From: DASQDN01 sp035630195
Lineage (GTDB): Bacteria > Acidobacteriota > Terriglobia > Bryobacterales > Bryobacteraceae
Length of the DNA stretch: 13,699 bases
Assembly (NCBI GenBank): GCA_035630195.1
Contig: DASQLD010000671.1
Coordinates: forward strand, 1 to 13,699
Direction: 5' to 3'
This document shows, in pieces, positions 1 to 7,816 of this stretch. The position numbers and the translations under genes were made by a program. Under the pieces are notes generated by a model that saw nothing but the letters and a program-made list of their open reading frames with translations, did not search any database and was not told the DNA's origin. The first letter of the stretch is position 1. Every line of letters begins with the position of its first letter.

Positions 1-1
1 C

Positions 2-181
2 ACCGACGAGTACGGCTATCGGGCCGTGGAGGACGTGCTCACAATCCACGATCTACACGCCACCATCCTTCACTTACTCGGCCTCAATCACGAGCAGCTT
101 ACTTTCCGTTATAGCGGCCGCGACTTCCGCCTCACCGATGTCCACGGCCAAGTTATCCGCCCCATTCTGCGTGGCGCGTAA
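2..181 (+). CDS. DUF1501 family protein, C-terminal end (partial)
   Basis: Reading from base 2 gives 59 codons and a TAA stop at 179-181; the 5' part lies outside the window. The peptide has the hallmark tail of DUF1501 proteins: TDEYGYRAVED, then a segment with HDLHATILHLLGLNH, then LTFRYSGRDFRLTDVHG. DUF1501 proteins belong to the alkaline phosphatase/sulfatase fold superfamily, are usually exported by the TAT route, and are normally encoded beside a DUF1549/DUF1553 cytochrome gene, which here would lie to the left of the window. The tail aligns with that of the complete DUF1501 gene at 2713-4293, which has TDEFSYNI, VRDLQATILHQFGIDHERL and YKYQGLDVKL, so the window contains two paralogues in convergent orientation. 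The true substrate of the family is not established. Confidence 0.9.
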   Translation, partial: TDEYGYRAVEDVLTIHDLHATILHLLGLNHEQLTFRYSGRDFRLTDVHGQVIRPILRGA

Positions 182-265
182 CGTCCAAAAATTGAATCTG
201 ATTGAAACCACATGTGCGTAGAGCATGTGCGCGGTGAACTCCAGTAAGGAGATAATGAGCTGCGG

Positions 266-282
266 GGCTGTGTTGCAAGGAT
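266..282 (+). repeat. Left terminal inverted repeat of the IS6 remnant
   Basis: The sequence GGCTGTGTTGCAAGGAT pairs with the inverted copy at 818-834 with one mismatch (T against A at the fourth base). It marks the element end on the side of the transposase C-terminus. Confidence 0.8.
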
Positions 283-290
283 TTTTGAGA

Positions 291-785
291 TCTGGTGAGA
301 GTGCCATCTACCGTGCGCCGCGCGGATCCGAATGCCCTGAGGCCCTGTTTCGCAACACTACGCTTCTTCACAAACCGGTGATTTTGCTCCACGATGTTAT
401 TGAGGTACTGCACGGGCTGGTGACGGCAAGGGCGCGGCAGGTCGCCCGAGCGCTGGAGACCCGCGATCGCGTCGGGTAGGTAGGCGCGCGATCGGTGTTG
501 ATGACGCGTGGTGGAGGAGCGTCCCTGCGGATCGCACGGCGGAAGAGGGTCTGCGCAGACTCTTTGTCGCGGAACGCTGAGAAGAAGAACTCAACCGTCG
601 CTCTTCAGAGTCCGCGGCTCCGTACAGATAGCACCATTCGCCCTTGACCCTGACGTCCGTTTCGTCCACGCGCCAGCTCTTGTTGGCTTCAGGTGAGCTC
701 GCTGGCGCACCGCCAGTTCGGGTGCGCAAACGATGATCTCGGCTTCAAACTGCCGCCACTTGAACAGTCATGGTTGCCCGTTCAT
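291..785 (-). pseudogene. IS6-family DDE transposase, multiply frameshifted with internal deletion
   Basis: Pieces of one transposase can be read in order by switching minus-strand frames. The N-terminus is FKWRQFEAEIIV, followed directly by PEL and HLKPT. The usual WYLRY-to-helix-turn-helix segment is therefore deleted at about 720-725. Next come SWRVDETDVRVKGEWCYLYG (first catalytic Asp, codon 664-666), EFFFSAFRDKESAQTLFRRA and VINTDRAPTYP (second Asp, codon 491-493). The last pieces are LPRPCRHQPVQYLNNIVEQN (catalytic Glu, codon 387-389) and HRFVKKRSV with GSARRTV. At least three frame changes are needed, near 677, 595 and 485. An in-frame TGA follows the apparent ATG at 783-785, and the C-terminus after ARRTV is lost. 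All three DDE residues survive, but the gene cannot make an active protein. Family assignment rests on remembered IS6/IS240 motifs and is strong. Confidence 0.85.
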
Positions 786-817
786 TTGCCTCACAGGCTA
801 CCAGCGAGGCCTATTAG

Positions 818-834
818 ATCCTTGCAACACTGCC
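818..834 (-). repeat. Right terminal inverted repeat of the IS6 remnant
   Basis: On the minus strand this reads GGCAGTGTTGCAAGGAT, and it lies about 33 bp upstream of the likely transposase start. It is the partner of 266-282. Confidence 0.8.
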
Positions 835-851
835 GAAGTTAGTCTGTGATC

Positions 852-867
852 CGGCGGCCCGCCGCCG
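852..867. repeat. Short GC-rich hairpin
   Basis: CGGCGG and CCGCCG pair perfectly around a CCCG loop just outside the IS remnant. There is no T-run next to it, so it is only a weak terminator candidate. A second small hairpin, CTTGGT (924-929) with ACCAAG (938-943), lies between it and the transporter gene. Confidence 0.3.
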
Positions 868-976
868 AGTCCGGCTATCGGCACACGAAGTGGACTATCC
901 GCGTGCGGAGGCGCAGGCTCTTGCTTGGTACTCACGGACCAAGAGTGGTTGGTTCCCGCGGAAGTGACAATAGAAC

Positions 977-1876
977 TTGCGCTCAACTTCCGCCCCCATA
1001 GAACCACTGTCGCTGCGAAGCATTCTGCTTGCGCTCCTGGTGTCATTGTTGTGGGGCGGCAACCTTATTTCTATTCGTATCGGTGTCGATAGCGTGCCGC
1101 CGTTATGGAGCGCGTTCTGGCGGATGGCGCTGGGCGTGTTCTTCGTGACGGCCTGGGCACTGCGGCGTGGTGTAGTCATCTGGCCGCCCCAGCGCGAGCG
1201 GTGGCCGCTGTTCATACTGAGCTTGCTTTTTACTGTTCAGATCGCCTTGCTGAATTCTGGGACTGCACTGACGTCGCCGGGGTTCGGCGTGGTGATCTTA
1301 AACTCGTATGCGGTTTTCGCCAACATTACAGGGCACTTCTTTCCAGGGATGGAGAAGCCGATCAACCGAGCCCGAGCTCTGGGTCTGGCATTATCCATTG
1401 CGGGGATGGTGGTTCTCACCTTTGGCCAGAGCGCGTCGAAGCTGGCGCCGAATCCGATGGCAGGCAATGCACTGCTCGTCCTATCGGCGCTACTGTTGGG
1501 CGTGCGGCAGGTGTATACACGATGGCTGGTGCAGCACATCGAGCCGACAAGGACCGTCGTCTGGCAGATCGCTGGGTCGGTCCCTCTCTTTCTCGCGATG
1601 GCAGCCGCGAGCGAGCCCCCGGTGCACGGCCATTTGACGCGCGAGGCGGTGATCGCGATTTTGTACCAGGGCGCGATCGTGGCGGGGATCTGCTTCATCA
1701 TCTGGGCCGAGTTGTTGAAGCGCCATGCAGCCGGAACGTTGTCGATGTTTGCGTTCCTGGTCCCGATTACGGGGATTGCTCTGAGTTCCGTGTTCTTCGA
1801 CGAGCCCCTGCGGATTACGTTGCTCGCGGGCGGCGTGTTGGTTTTGGGTGGTGTCTATATCGTCACGCGGGACTGA
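977..1876 (+). CDS. DMT-superfamily transporter, EamA domains
   Basis: This gene encodes 299 residues, the normal size for a two-EamA-domain drug/metabolite transporter with ten membrane segments in the inner membrane. The N-terminal segment has the typical LVSLLWGGNLISIRIG motif at about residues 21-36. Hydrophobic helices follow across both halves, and the end, FFDEPLRITLLAGGVLVLGG, is the usual second-EamA signature. The start is TTG at 977: an in-frame TAG at 971-973 excludes anything earlier, and GGAAG at 960-964 could serve as a somewhat distant ribosome binding site. An export or uptake role for a small metabolite is inferred from the family; the substrate cannot be told from sequence. 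The gene stands alone between two IS remnants, with no operon partner. Confidence 0.9.
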   Translation: MRSTSAPIEPLSLRSILLALLVSLLWGGNLISIRIGVDSVPPLWSAFWRMALGVFFVTAWALRRGVVIWPPQRERWPLFILSLLFTVQIALLNSGTALTSPGFGVVILNSYAVFANITGHFFPGMEKPINRARALGLALSIAGMVVLTFGQSASKLAPNPMAGNALLVLSALLLGVRQVYTRWLVQHIEPTRTVVWQIAGSVPLFLAMAAASEPPVHGHLTREAVIAILYQGAIVAGICFIIWAELLKRHAAGTLSMFAFLVPITGIALSSVFFDEPLRITLLAGGVLVLGGVYIVTRD

Positions 1877-2170
1877 CTTAGCTTCGAGCCCGTGTAAGCG
1901 GTCAAACGTGGCGGCTTCTTCAGCCGTTCCGTTGGGAGCGAATCGCCTCCGACAACAGGCGCAACCGCACGCAAACTAGCCAAATTGACTTAGATCTGGA
2001 CCGGGCAGCGGTGTTACACCGAGCGTTGATCCGGTCGGGTTGTTCTTGCCGTTCCGACGGGCTTCATGCCCACGTTTAGAAATCGGGCTTGCAACCGACT
2101 CTGATTCTCAGCCGGTCTAGCTTTTCGATTGAGCGGGCACGCATGGCAGAAATTCGTTAACTGATGCCGT
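1877..2170. other. Intergenic stretch with no recognisable gene
   Basis: All six frames are short and none resembles a known protein. A weak hairpin GGGC-TTCAT-GCCC lies near 2060-2072. The segment GTGTAAGCGGTCAAAC near 1890-1906 is vaguely reminiscent of IS66-type ends, but nothing else supports that. Confidence 0.5.
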
Positions 2171-2639
2171 AGTGTCATGCCCACGACTGCGTGCTTCCTA
2201 TGTCAGCACGTCGTCCGTTTGTCTCGATGTGCGGGAGTAAGCGTGAGCATTCACTTTGCCGAGGAGAGGGTATGACAGATCGCTGCTCAACGACATATCG
2301 CGTCTCCCATTCCTCAGCCCTGCTGTACAGGGCAGGCTGCGCTTGAACCGCCGCGCCCGGCTCTCGCCTGCGTTCTGCTTTGTCAGGCGGAGCTTAAATA
2401 GGAGACGAAAGACGACGACCTGGAACACGCTATCAGTTGGGAACTCGAGACGATTGAAGGGTGTTCCGGTGCGTTCCTTGAAATTGGCGCCCACATTGAC
2501 GACAGCGGAAGCGGGGATAGCCCAGATCCGTTGCAGTATTTAGCGTTTGAGTGTCATCAGTCGCCAATGCGGACAGTTCATAGCGGCGTAGTAACGGTAC
2601 CAGCTCGTCTCGTTCTGACCGGACGTGTATCCTGACACT
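2171..2639 (-). mobile_element. Second decayed insertion sequence (about 470 bp)
   Basis: The candidate ends are AGTGTCATGCCCACG at 2171-2185 and, on the opposite strand, AGTGTCAGGATACACG ending at 2639. They share AGTGTCA and a following CACG, consistent with diverged terminal inverted repeats. Inside is the N-terminal part of a transposase on the minus strand (2385-2581). The rest of the gene appears deleted or scrambled. Exact ends are uncertain, and no target duplication is seen. This element differs from the one at 266-834 in its terminal sequence and in carrying an N-terminal zinc ribbon. Confidence 0.55.
2385..2581 (-). pseudogene. Transposase N-terminal fragment with zinc ribbon (IS6/IS240-like)
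   Basis: Reading the minus strand from ATG at 2579-2581 gives MNCPHW, then after a frame change GYPRFRCRQCGRQF, then after another single-base shift ERTGTPFNRLEFPTDSVFQV followed by LLFKLRL. This is the order found in IS6/IS240-like transposases that begin with a CxxC...CxxC zinc ribbon followed by an ERTGTPFN motif and a helix-turn-helix. The second Cys of the first CxxC is Trp here, and at least two frameshifts are needed. A possible later trace is AEEWETRY in another frame, similar to the VRDWE segment of the family. No catalytic domain is readable. The overall reading is strong; the exact limits are not. Confidence 0.65.
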
Positions 2640-2676
2640 TTCGCTATCGCCTGCTATCGTGCGAACGCTATCTAGC

Positions 2677-2692
2677 GCAGGCCTCGGCCTGC
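2677..2692 (-). terminator. Hairpin downstream of the DUF1501 gene, possible terminator
   Basis: GCAGGC and GCCTGC pair around CTCG, starting 20 bases past the stop codon of the minus-strand DUF1501 gene. A second small palindrome, CGCTA-TC-TAGCG (2666-2677), abuts it. There is no T-tract, so a standard intrinsic terminator is not proven. Confidence 0.4.
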
Positions 2693-2712
2693 ATACGGCC
2701 CTCCCGGGAAAC

Positions 2713-4293
2713 TCAGACGAGTAGTTGCTTCACCACGCTCGCCTTCTCCTGCCCTGTCAGCTTAACGTCCAGTCCCTGGTATTTGTAAGAGAGTCGCTCG
2801 TGATCAATTCCGAACTGATGAAGTATCGTTGCCTGAAGATCGCGGACGTGAACGGGATCCTGTGTGATGTTGTAGCTGAATTCGTCCGTTTCCCCATGAA
2901 CGACGCCGCCCTTGATCCCGCCACCCGCAATCCATAAACTAAAGCACCGGGGATGATGATCCCTGCCGTAGTCTGTCGAAGTCAGTTTGCCCTGTGAATA
3001 GATAGTTCGACCAAACTCTCCAGCCACGATCACCAGCGTATCGTCCAACATCCCGCGTTGCTTAAGATCCTGCACCAGGGCCCAACAGGGTTGATCGATC
3101 TCTTTGCATTGGCTCGGCAGCACTTCCGGAAGATTTCCATGCACGTCCCAGCCGCGATGGTACACCTGCACGAAGCGTACACCCCGTTCCGCCAGGCGGC
3201 GGGCCATCAAGCAGGTTTGCGCAAAGGATCCTGGCTTCTTCGCATCTTCGCCGTACATCTGCCAAGTGCTTGCAGGCTCTTCGTCAGTACTGGTGAGTTC
3301 CGGAACGGATGCCTGCATTCGGAACGCCATCTCATACTGGGCAATGCGAGTCCGAGTCTCGGGATCGGCGAGCTTCCCGTAAGTCATTTGATTCATCTCG
3401 CCGAGAAGGTCAAGCATCCGCCGGCGTACATTTACAGGAAGTCCTTCCGGGTTGTTGATGAACAAAACGGGATCTCCGGAACTGCGCAGGCTTACGCCGG
3501 AATACTGGCCTGACAGAAAGCCAGCGCTCCACAAACGCGCCGAGATGGCCTGCACGCCCGCCTTCGGATGGTTATGCTTTGCCTGTAGCACAACAAAGGA
3601 AGGCAAGTTCTCATTCATACTCCCCAGGCCGTAACTAAGCCAGGAACCTAAGCAGGGGCGGCCCGCAATCATTGATCCAGTCTGAAAGAACGTGATCGCC
3701 GGCTCATGGTTAATCGCCTCAGTGTTCATGCTGCGAATGATGGCGATGTCGTCTACCATCTTTGCCGTGTATGGCAGCAGTTCCGACACCCACGCCCCAG
3801 ATTTCCCATGCTGTGCAAACCTGAAAATGGACGGAGCGATTGGAAATCGCGACTGCCCGCTTGTCATCGTCGTCAAGCGCTGTCCCTGACGAATGGACTC
3901 GGGAAGATCCTTGTCAAAAAAGTCCGCCATCTTCGGCTTGTAGTCGAATGTCTCCATCTGGGGAGGCGCTCCCACGAGATGAAGGTAGATACAGCGTTTG
4001 GCTTTTGGCGCGAAGTGTGGCAGAGAAGGCAATCCGCCAATTGATTTCGCCGGCGCGGAACCAGTTGCCGCGCGCGCTCGCTCGCCCAGGAGGGAAGTTA
4101 ACGCCAGGGCTCCGATTCCCTGCGCTCCTCGGGAGAAAAAGGTCCGCCGGGTTTCCTCCCGTGCCATGACAGCGGCGATCTCGTCAACGGGATGCTTTCC
4201 GAGCGAGAACTGCCGGTGCGAAGACGTGTCCAGTTCGAAGGTCTCTGCTCCGTAGTGACCTTCATGATCCGGTTGCAGCAGCTTGCGCTTCAT
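2713..4293 (-). CDS. DUF1501 family protein, TAT-exported
   Basis: This gene encodes 526 residues. DUF1501 proteins have the alkaline phosphatase/sulfatase fold and are exported. A twin-arginine signal is visible at residues 49-70 (RRTFFSRGAQGIGALALTSL). The body carries family landmarks: LHLVGAPPQMETFDYKP, the metal-site-like GEFGRT, YGRDHHP, and the closing TDEFSYNI and VRDLQATILHQFG. The ATG at 4291-4293 overlaps the TGA of the upstream cytochrome gene (ATGA), indicating translational coupling and a two-gene operon. Starting there places the twin-arginine motif 48 residues in, which is unusually deep. An internal ATG at 4165-4167 (Met43) would give a conventional TAT signal peptide, so the mature protein may come from either start. 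The family's catalytic role is not established; partnership with the DUF1549/DUF1553 protein is inferred from conserved gene order. Confidence 0.93.
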   Translation of the reverse strand: MKRKLLQPDHEGHYGAETFELDTSSHRQFSLGKHPVDEIAAVMAREETRRTFFSRGAQGIGALALTSLLGERARAATGSAPAKSIGGLPSLPHFAPKAKRCIYLHLVGAPPQMETFDYKPKMADFFDKDLPESIRQGQRLTTMTSGQSRFPIAPSIFRFAQHGKSGAWVSELLPYTAKMVDDIAIIRSMNTEAINHEPAITFFQTGSMIAGRPCLGSWLSYGLGSMNENLPSFVVLQAKHNHPKAGVQAISARLWSAGFLSGQYSGVSLRSSGDPVLFINNPEGLPVNVRRRMLDLLGEMNQMTYGKLADPETRTRIAQYEMAFRMQASVPELTSTDEEPASTWQMYGEDAKKPGSFAQTCLMARRLAERGVRFVQVYHRGWDVHGNLPEVLPSQCKEIDQPCWALVQDLKQRGMLDDTLVIVAGEFGRTIYSQGKLTSTDYGRDHHPRCFSLWIAGGGIKGGVVHGETDEFSYNITQDPVHVRDLQATILHQFGIDHERLSYKYQGLDVKLTGQEKASVVKQLLV

Positions 4294-7200
4294 TTGTTCA
4301 ACACCTCGTCAAGATTCATCAACTCGTTTGTGAGCACCGTTAGAGCGGCAAAACTAGACGACTCTAGTGCCGGGTTGGGCTTTCGTTCGCCGACTTCCAG
4401 GAGCCTTTCAGCGTCGCTGGGAACCTCTGTATAGTGCCGGCGAAAGTCCGCGTAACCCTTATGAGCCGCGTTCCGTTCTTCGGGAGTGAGCGCTCGGGAT
4501 AGAAGCCGCAATGAAATGAAATCGATCTGCTCATCGAGCGTCGGAGCGTTTTCCATACTTTGTTGAGCCAGAACCTTTGCTGCTTCGACAAATTGCACAT
4601 CGTTCATCGTCACCAGCGCCTGCAGCGGAGTGTTCGTTCGTTCTCTGCGGACGGTGCAGGATTCGCGAGTCGGAGCGTTCAAAACCTCCATGCTAGCGGG
4701 GGGTGCACTGCGCTTCCAGAAGGAATAGATAGATCTGCGGTAAAGTCCGTCTCCCGAATCTTGCTTGTAGAAGCGGGTGTTGGATCCGATCATGGCCACG
4801 GCCTCCCACACACCATCTGGTTGGTACGGCTTCACGCTGGGCCCCCCAATTTGCGGAACCAGCAAGCCACTTGCGGCTAATGCGTAATCACGAACCAGCT
4901 CGCCATCCAGACGGAATCTCGGCCCGCGACTCAGAAGCCGGTTCTCCGGATCCTTCTCCGCTTTCAAAGGTGTCAGCTGCGCACGCTGCCGATACGCGGC
5001 GGATAGCAACATCTGCCGGTAGAATTTCTTCACATCCCACCCGGTCTCTCGAAAGTCCACGGCTAGCCAGTCGAGCAGCTCCGGATTCGAGGGCGGCTCT
5101 CCCTGGCTTCCGAAATCGTCTGAGGTCTTCACAATGCCTGTGCCGAAGATCTCCTGCCACATCCGATTCACTGTCACGCGTGCGGTCAGCGGGTGTTCCT
5201 CGGTGAACAGCCATTTCGCGAATCCCAGGCGATTCTTCGTAAGGTCGGATTTCATTGGCGGCAATGCTGTGGGAGTATCCGCAGTTACCAGCGCCCGCTT
5301 CTGGTCGTACGCGCCTCTGTATAGCAGGTGTGCGGAAGGCTTGCTATTCGCCCTCTCTTGCATCACCAGCGTCACTGCGCCACGCCGGGCAATCTTCTTT
5401 GCCTCCTGATTCAGTTCGTCCTGTTCCCGAATCAGCTTGTCGAACTCCTTGTCCTCTTTCACCAGGTACCAGGTACGCAAAGCGTCTTGATCAGCTTTCG
5501 TCAGATCTGGCGAATTCCGGCCGAGAGCTACCGAAATGCGAGGCCATTCGTTTAGCAGTCGCGCTTCGCTCTCGCTCAGAACCCGATTGAAAATACGGAA
5601 ATCGGAGACCGCTCCGTCTGGAAGATTCGGGCCAAGCAGGAGTGGATTGTCCACACCGATCTCACCCTGCAATTCCAAATTCTGGTTGCCGCCACCTTGC
5701 GTCGGAATCGCTCGCCCGTTCAGATACATTGCCAGTCCTGCCTGATACCGGCTGCCGTCGTAGGTGACTGTAAGGCTGTTCCAACTGCCGTGCGTGAGCT
5801 GAGCCAGATGTGCCGCCCGAACTTCTATGTTCCGTCCGCCATCTCCCACAAGTCGCAGGACCGCCACCCGAGCGGAGACTTCCAGACTCCAACCACGGTT
5901 TTTGTCCTTCGGGTTCCGATGGGACGCGATGACATAAGTTTGTTCAGTCGTGGGAAATAGGAACCTGACGCCGATGGAAAACGGCTTCTCCGCGTCAAGG
6001 CGAGGCACGTCCGGCGCCTGCCAACCATCGGTTTTCAGAAAATGGATAGCCGATCGGCCCGCAACGTCGGAGTCGCCGATTCGGAACTGATCTTCCGGCA
6101 ACTTCGCCGCCGGCGCCTGCAGAGCGGAAAGATCGAGACCATAAACCTGGTCTGCTTTGTCCAGCGGAAGCGCCACCTGTCTGGCTTCGCGTTCAGAAAG
6201 CCACTTGCGAAACGGAGCGTGATCCTGAGATTCGATAGCCACCATCTCGGCACGCACTTCAGCCCGGCGAGCCGACACCTTCTCCCACATGTACCGATCT
6301 TCAGGGCGCGGAACAACCAGAACCGGTGGCGTGTCAGGGATGTTGTCGTCCATCACGTTCTGTGTAGTGTTTCGAAAGAACGCACCCAGGGCATAGAAAT
6401 CCTTCTGCAGAATGGGATCGAACTTATGGTCGTGACACGTGGCGCATCCCACTGTCAGCCCCAGCCACACCGCCGCAGTTGTATCCGCCCGGTCCTTAGC
6501 GTAGATCTCCGCATATTCGTCTTCGATCAGACCGGCTTCATTGGTGGTGACGTTGCACCGATGGAAACCCGTGGCCACTTTCTGAGCCAGGGTTGGATTG
6601 GGAAGCAGATCTCCCGCTAGTTGCTCAATGGAAAACTGATCGAAAGACTGATTGCGGTTGAAGGCATTGATCACCCAATCGCGATAAGGCCAAATCTCGC
6701 GGTAATTGTCGACGTGAATGCCGTGGGTATCTCCATAACGTGCCGCGTCCAGCCAGTAGCGAGCGCGGTGCTCACCATAATGCGGAGACGCCAGATACCG
6801 GTCTACCATCCGCTCATATGCACCCGGCCGTAAATCTTTCATAAACCGTTCGAGATCCGCTGGTGAAGGCGGCAACCCGGTCACATCCAAGGCAACCCGC
6901 CGTATCAATGTGCGTCGATCCGCCTGCTTGGCCGGCTCCAACCCTGACGTCTCCAGCTTGGCCAGAACAAATCGATCAATGGGGTTCCGGACCCAGGCAG
7001 CGTTGCGGACCGTGGGAAGCGTGGCCTTCACAGGCGGTTTGAATGCCCAGTGTTCCCGCCAATTGGCGCCCTGCTCGATCCAGAGTTTGATCATTGCGAT
7101 CTGCTGTGGATTCAGGCTCCGGTGAGATGCCGCCGGCGGCATCAGCCGCGCCTTGTTGGGGCTGGCGATGCGCTGATAAACGAGACTCTCGTCGGGCCTA

Positions 7201-7460
7201 CCGGGCGCGATCGCCTTTCCCGATTTCCTGGCTTCAAAGACGGCGTCTTTAAGATCCAGACGCAACCCTGCCATTCGAGTCGTGGAATCCGGACCATGGC
7301 ACTGGAAGCAATTCTCCGCGAAAAGAGGTCGTATGTCGCGCTGGAAGTCGACAACCTTGTTAGCGGGAGCACCTGTCAGGAGAGAGGCGCTGAACACGAA
7401 CAATGTCTGAATAGCAAAAGCAGAGTAGTACGGAGAACACGAGAGATGTAACGGCAGCAT
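4290..7460 (-). CDS. Planctomycete-type cytochrome c with DUF1549, LamG-like and DUF1553 domains
   Basis: The open frame extends to an ATG at 7610 (1106 aa). I prefer the ATG at 7458-7460 (1056 aa) because a hydrophobic signal peptide (SAFAIQTLFVFSASLLTG) follows it at once, and the 50 residues before it look non-coding; neither start has a clear ribosome site. In numbering from 7610, a PSCyt1 domain follows the signal with heme motif CFQCH at 101-105 and its usual RLMPP segment. The PSCyt2/DUF1549 domain spans about 205-430, ending with a second heme-type motif, CATCHDHKFDP, near 389. A concanavalin/LamG-like beta-sandwich occupies about 510-680. The PSD1/DUF1553 domain covers about 790-1075 (VNRMWQEIFGTGIVKTSDDF, then LLDWLAVDFRETGWD). 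The gene is intact and overlaps the DUF1501 gene by 4 bases. It probably acts in the periplasm in redox or polysaccharide/sulfate-ester metabolism, a family-level inference only. Confidence 0.93.
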   Translation of the reverse strand: MLPLHLSCSPYYSAFAIQTLFVFSASLLTGAPANKVVDFQRDIRPLFAENCFQCHGPDSTTRMAGLRLDLKDAVFEARKSGKAIAPGRPDESLVYQRIASPNKARLMPPAASHRSLNPQQIAMIKLWIEQGANWREHWAFKPPVKATLPTVRNAAWVRNPIDRFVLAKLETSGLEPAKQADRRTLIRRVALDVTGLPPSPADLERFMKDLRPGAYERMVDRYLASPHYGEHRARYWLDAARYGDTHGIHVDNYREIWPYRDWVINAFNRNQSFDQFSIEQLAGDLLPNPTLAQKVATGFHRCNVTTNEAGLIEDEYAEIYAKDRADTTAAVWLGLTVGCATCHDHKFDPILQKDFYALGAFFRNTTQNVMDDNIPDTPPVLVVPRPEDRYMWEKVSARRAEVRAEMVAIESQDHAPFRKWLSEREARQVALPLDKADQVYGLDLSALQAPAAKLPEDQFRIGDSDVAGRSAIHFLKTDGWQAPDVPRLDAEKPFSIGVRFLFPTTEQTYVIASHRNPKDKNRGWSLEVSARVAVLRLVGDGGRNIEVRAAHLAQLTHGSWNSLTVTYDGSRYQAGLAMYLNGRAIPTQGGGNQNLELQGEIGVDNPLLLGPNLPDGAVSDFRIFNRVLSESEARLLNEWPRISVALGRNSPDLTKADQDALRTWYLVKEDKEFDKLIREQDELNQEAKKIARRGAVTLVMQERANSKPSAHLLYRGAYDQKRALVTADTPTALPPMKSDLTKNRLGFAKWLFTEEHPLTARVTVNRMWQEIFGTGIVKTSDDFGSQGEPPSNPELLDWLAVDFRETGWDVKKFYRQMLLSAAYRQRAQLTPLKAEKDPENRLLSRGPRFRLDGELVRDYALAASGLLVPQIGGPSVKPYQPDGVWEAVAMIGSNTRFYKQDSGDGLYRRSIYSFWKRSAPPASMEVLNAPTRESCTVRRERTNTPLQALVTMNDVQFVEAAKVLAQQSMENAPTLDEQIDFISLRLLSRALTPEERNAAHKGYADFRRHYTEVPSDAERLLEVGERKPNPALESSSFAALTVLTNELMNLDEVLNK

Positions 7461-7663
7461 AAAAGGAGTCGACAGAACGCCCCGGAACAGCGTAACGGAA
7501 TAGTTCCAAGAGGCTACCCAAATTGTATTCCACGAAAGCGAGACGCGTTGCAACGCTCTTCCTGCGACTCGAAGCGATACAAAGTCGGTTCGAACGCTAT
7601 TTACAAGCATTCATCCGATTCGGAGCGTCTTTAGCGTTGCGTCTAGGTGGGCCCACTGCTTCT

Positions 7664-7804
7664 TTAGTAGTAATTCGGGGTCGAAGTCACGAGGCCTTGG
7701 TTCACCAGCATCATCAGAAATTCACAATTTGGCACTGGCATGGCGTCGAGCGGTTTGCCTTCGACTTTGCCTGGGGTTACGTCCAGATCCGCATAGGGAA
7801 GATA
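7664..7804 (-). pseudogene. Small protein-like fragment of unknown family
   Basis: Between an in-frame stop at 7805-7807 and a TAA at 7664-7666, the minus strand encodes about 46 residues. They include YADLDVTPGKVEGKPLDAMP and then NCEFLMMLVNQGLVTSTPNYY in separate stretches. The composition looks like real protein rather than random translation. An ATG lies at 7739-7741, which would leave only 25 codons. Upstream on the same strand, MYQLKNVNLG followed by a stop may be a further broken piece. I do not recognise the family. It is probably the C-terminal remnant of a decayed gene, lying on the same strand as, and upstream of, the cytochrome gene. Confidence 0.35.
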
Positions 7805-7816
7805 TTAACTTGGCAG

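Larger units (their letters stand above)
266..834 (-). mobile_element. Decayed IS6-family insertion sequence (569 bp remnant)
   Basis: The ends are near-perfect 17-bp terminal inverted repeats: GGCTGTGTTGCAAGGAT at 266-282 and the reverse complement of GGCAGTGTTGCAAGGAT at 818-834, 16 of 17 matching. They have the GGCxGTGTTGCAA form known from IS6/IS26-type elements. Between them lies a broken IS6 transposase gene on the minus strand. Members are usually about 800 bp, so roughly 200-250 bp is missing. The flanking 8-mers (AGCTGCGG at 258-265 and GAAGTTAG at 835-842) do not match, so no target duplication survives. That fits an old copy or one whose flank was rearranged. Confidence 0.85.

Noticed and set aside
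209..229. CACATG...CATGTG inverted repeat and repeated CATGTGCG beside the first DUF1501 stop
   Set aside because: The stem is only 6 bp with no T-run and no clear role; it could easily be chance.
258..842. Target-site duplication around the IS6 remnant
   Set aside because: The flanking 8-mers AGCTGCGG and GAAGTTAG do not match.
1105..1881. 258-codon plus-strand open frame
   Set aside because: It overlaps the EamA transporter in another frame and has no membrane pattern or family likeness.
2397..2636. Plus-strand open frame that looks acidic and protein-like, after an AGGAG-like sequence
   Set aside because: It has no normal start codon near its beginning and is antisense to the recognisable transposase fragment at 2385-2581, which explains the coding-like composition.
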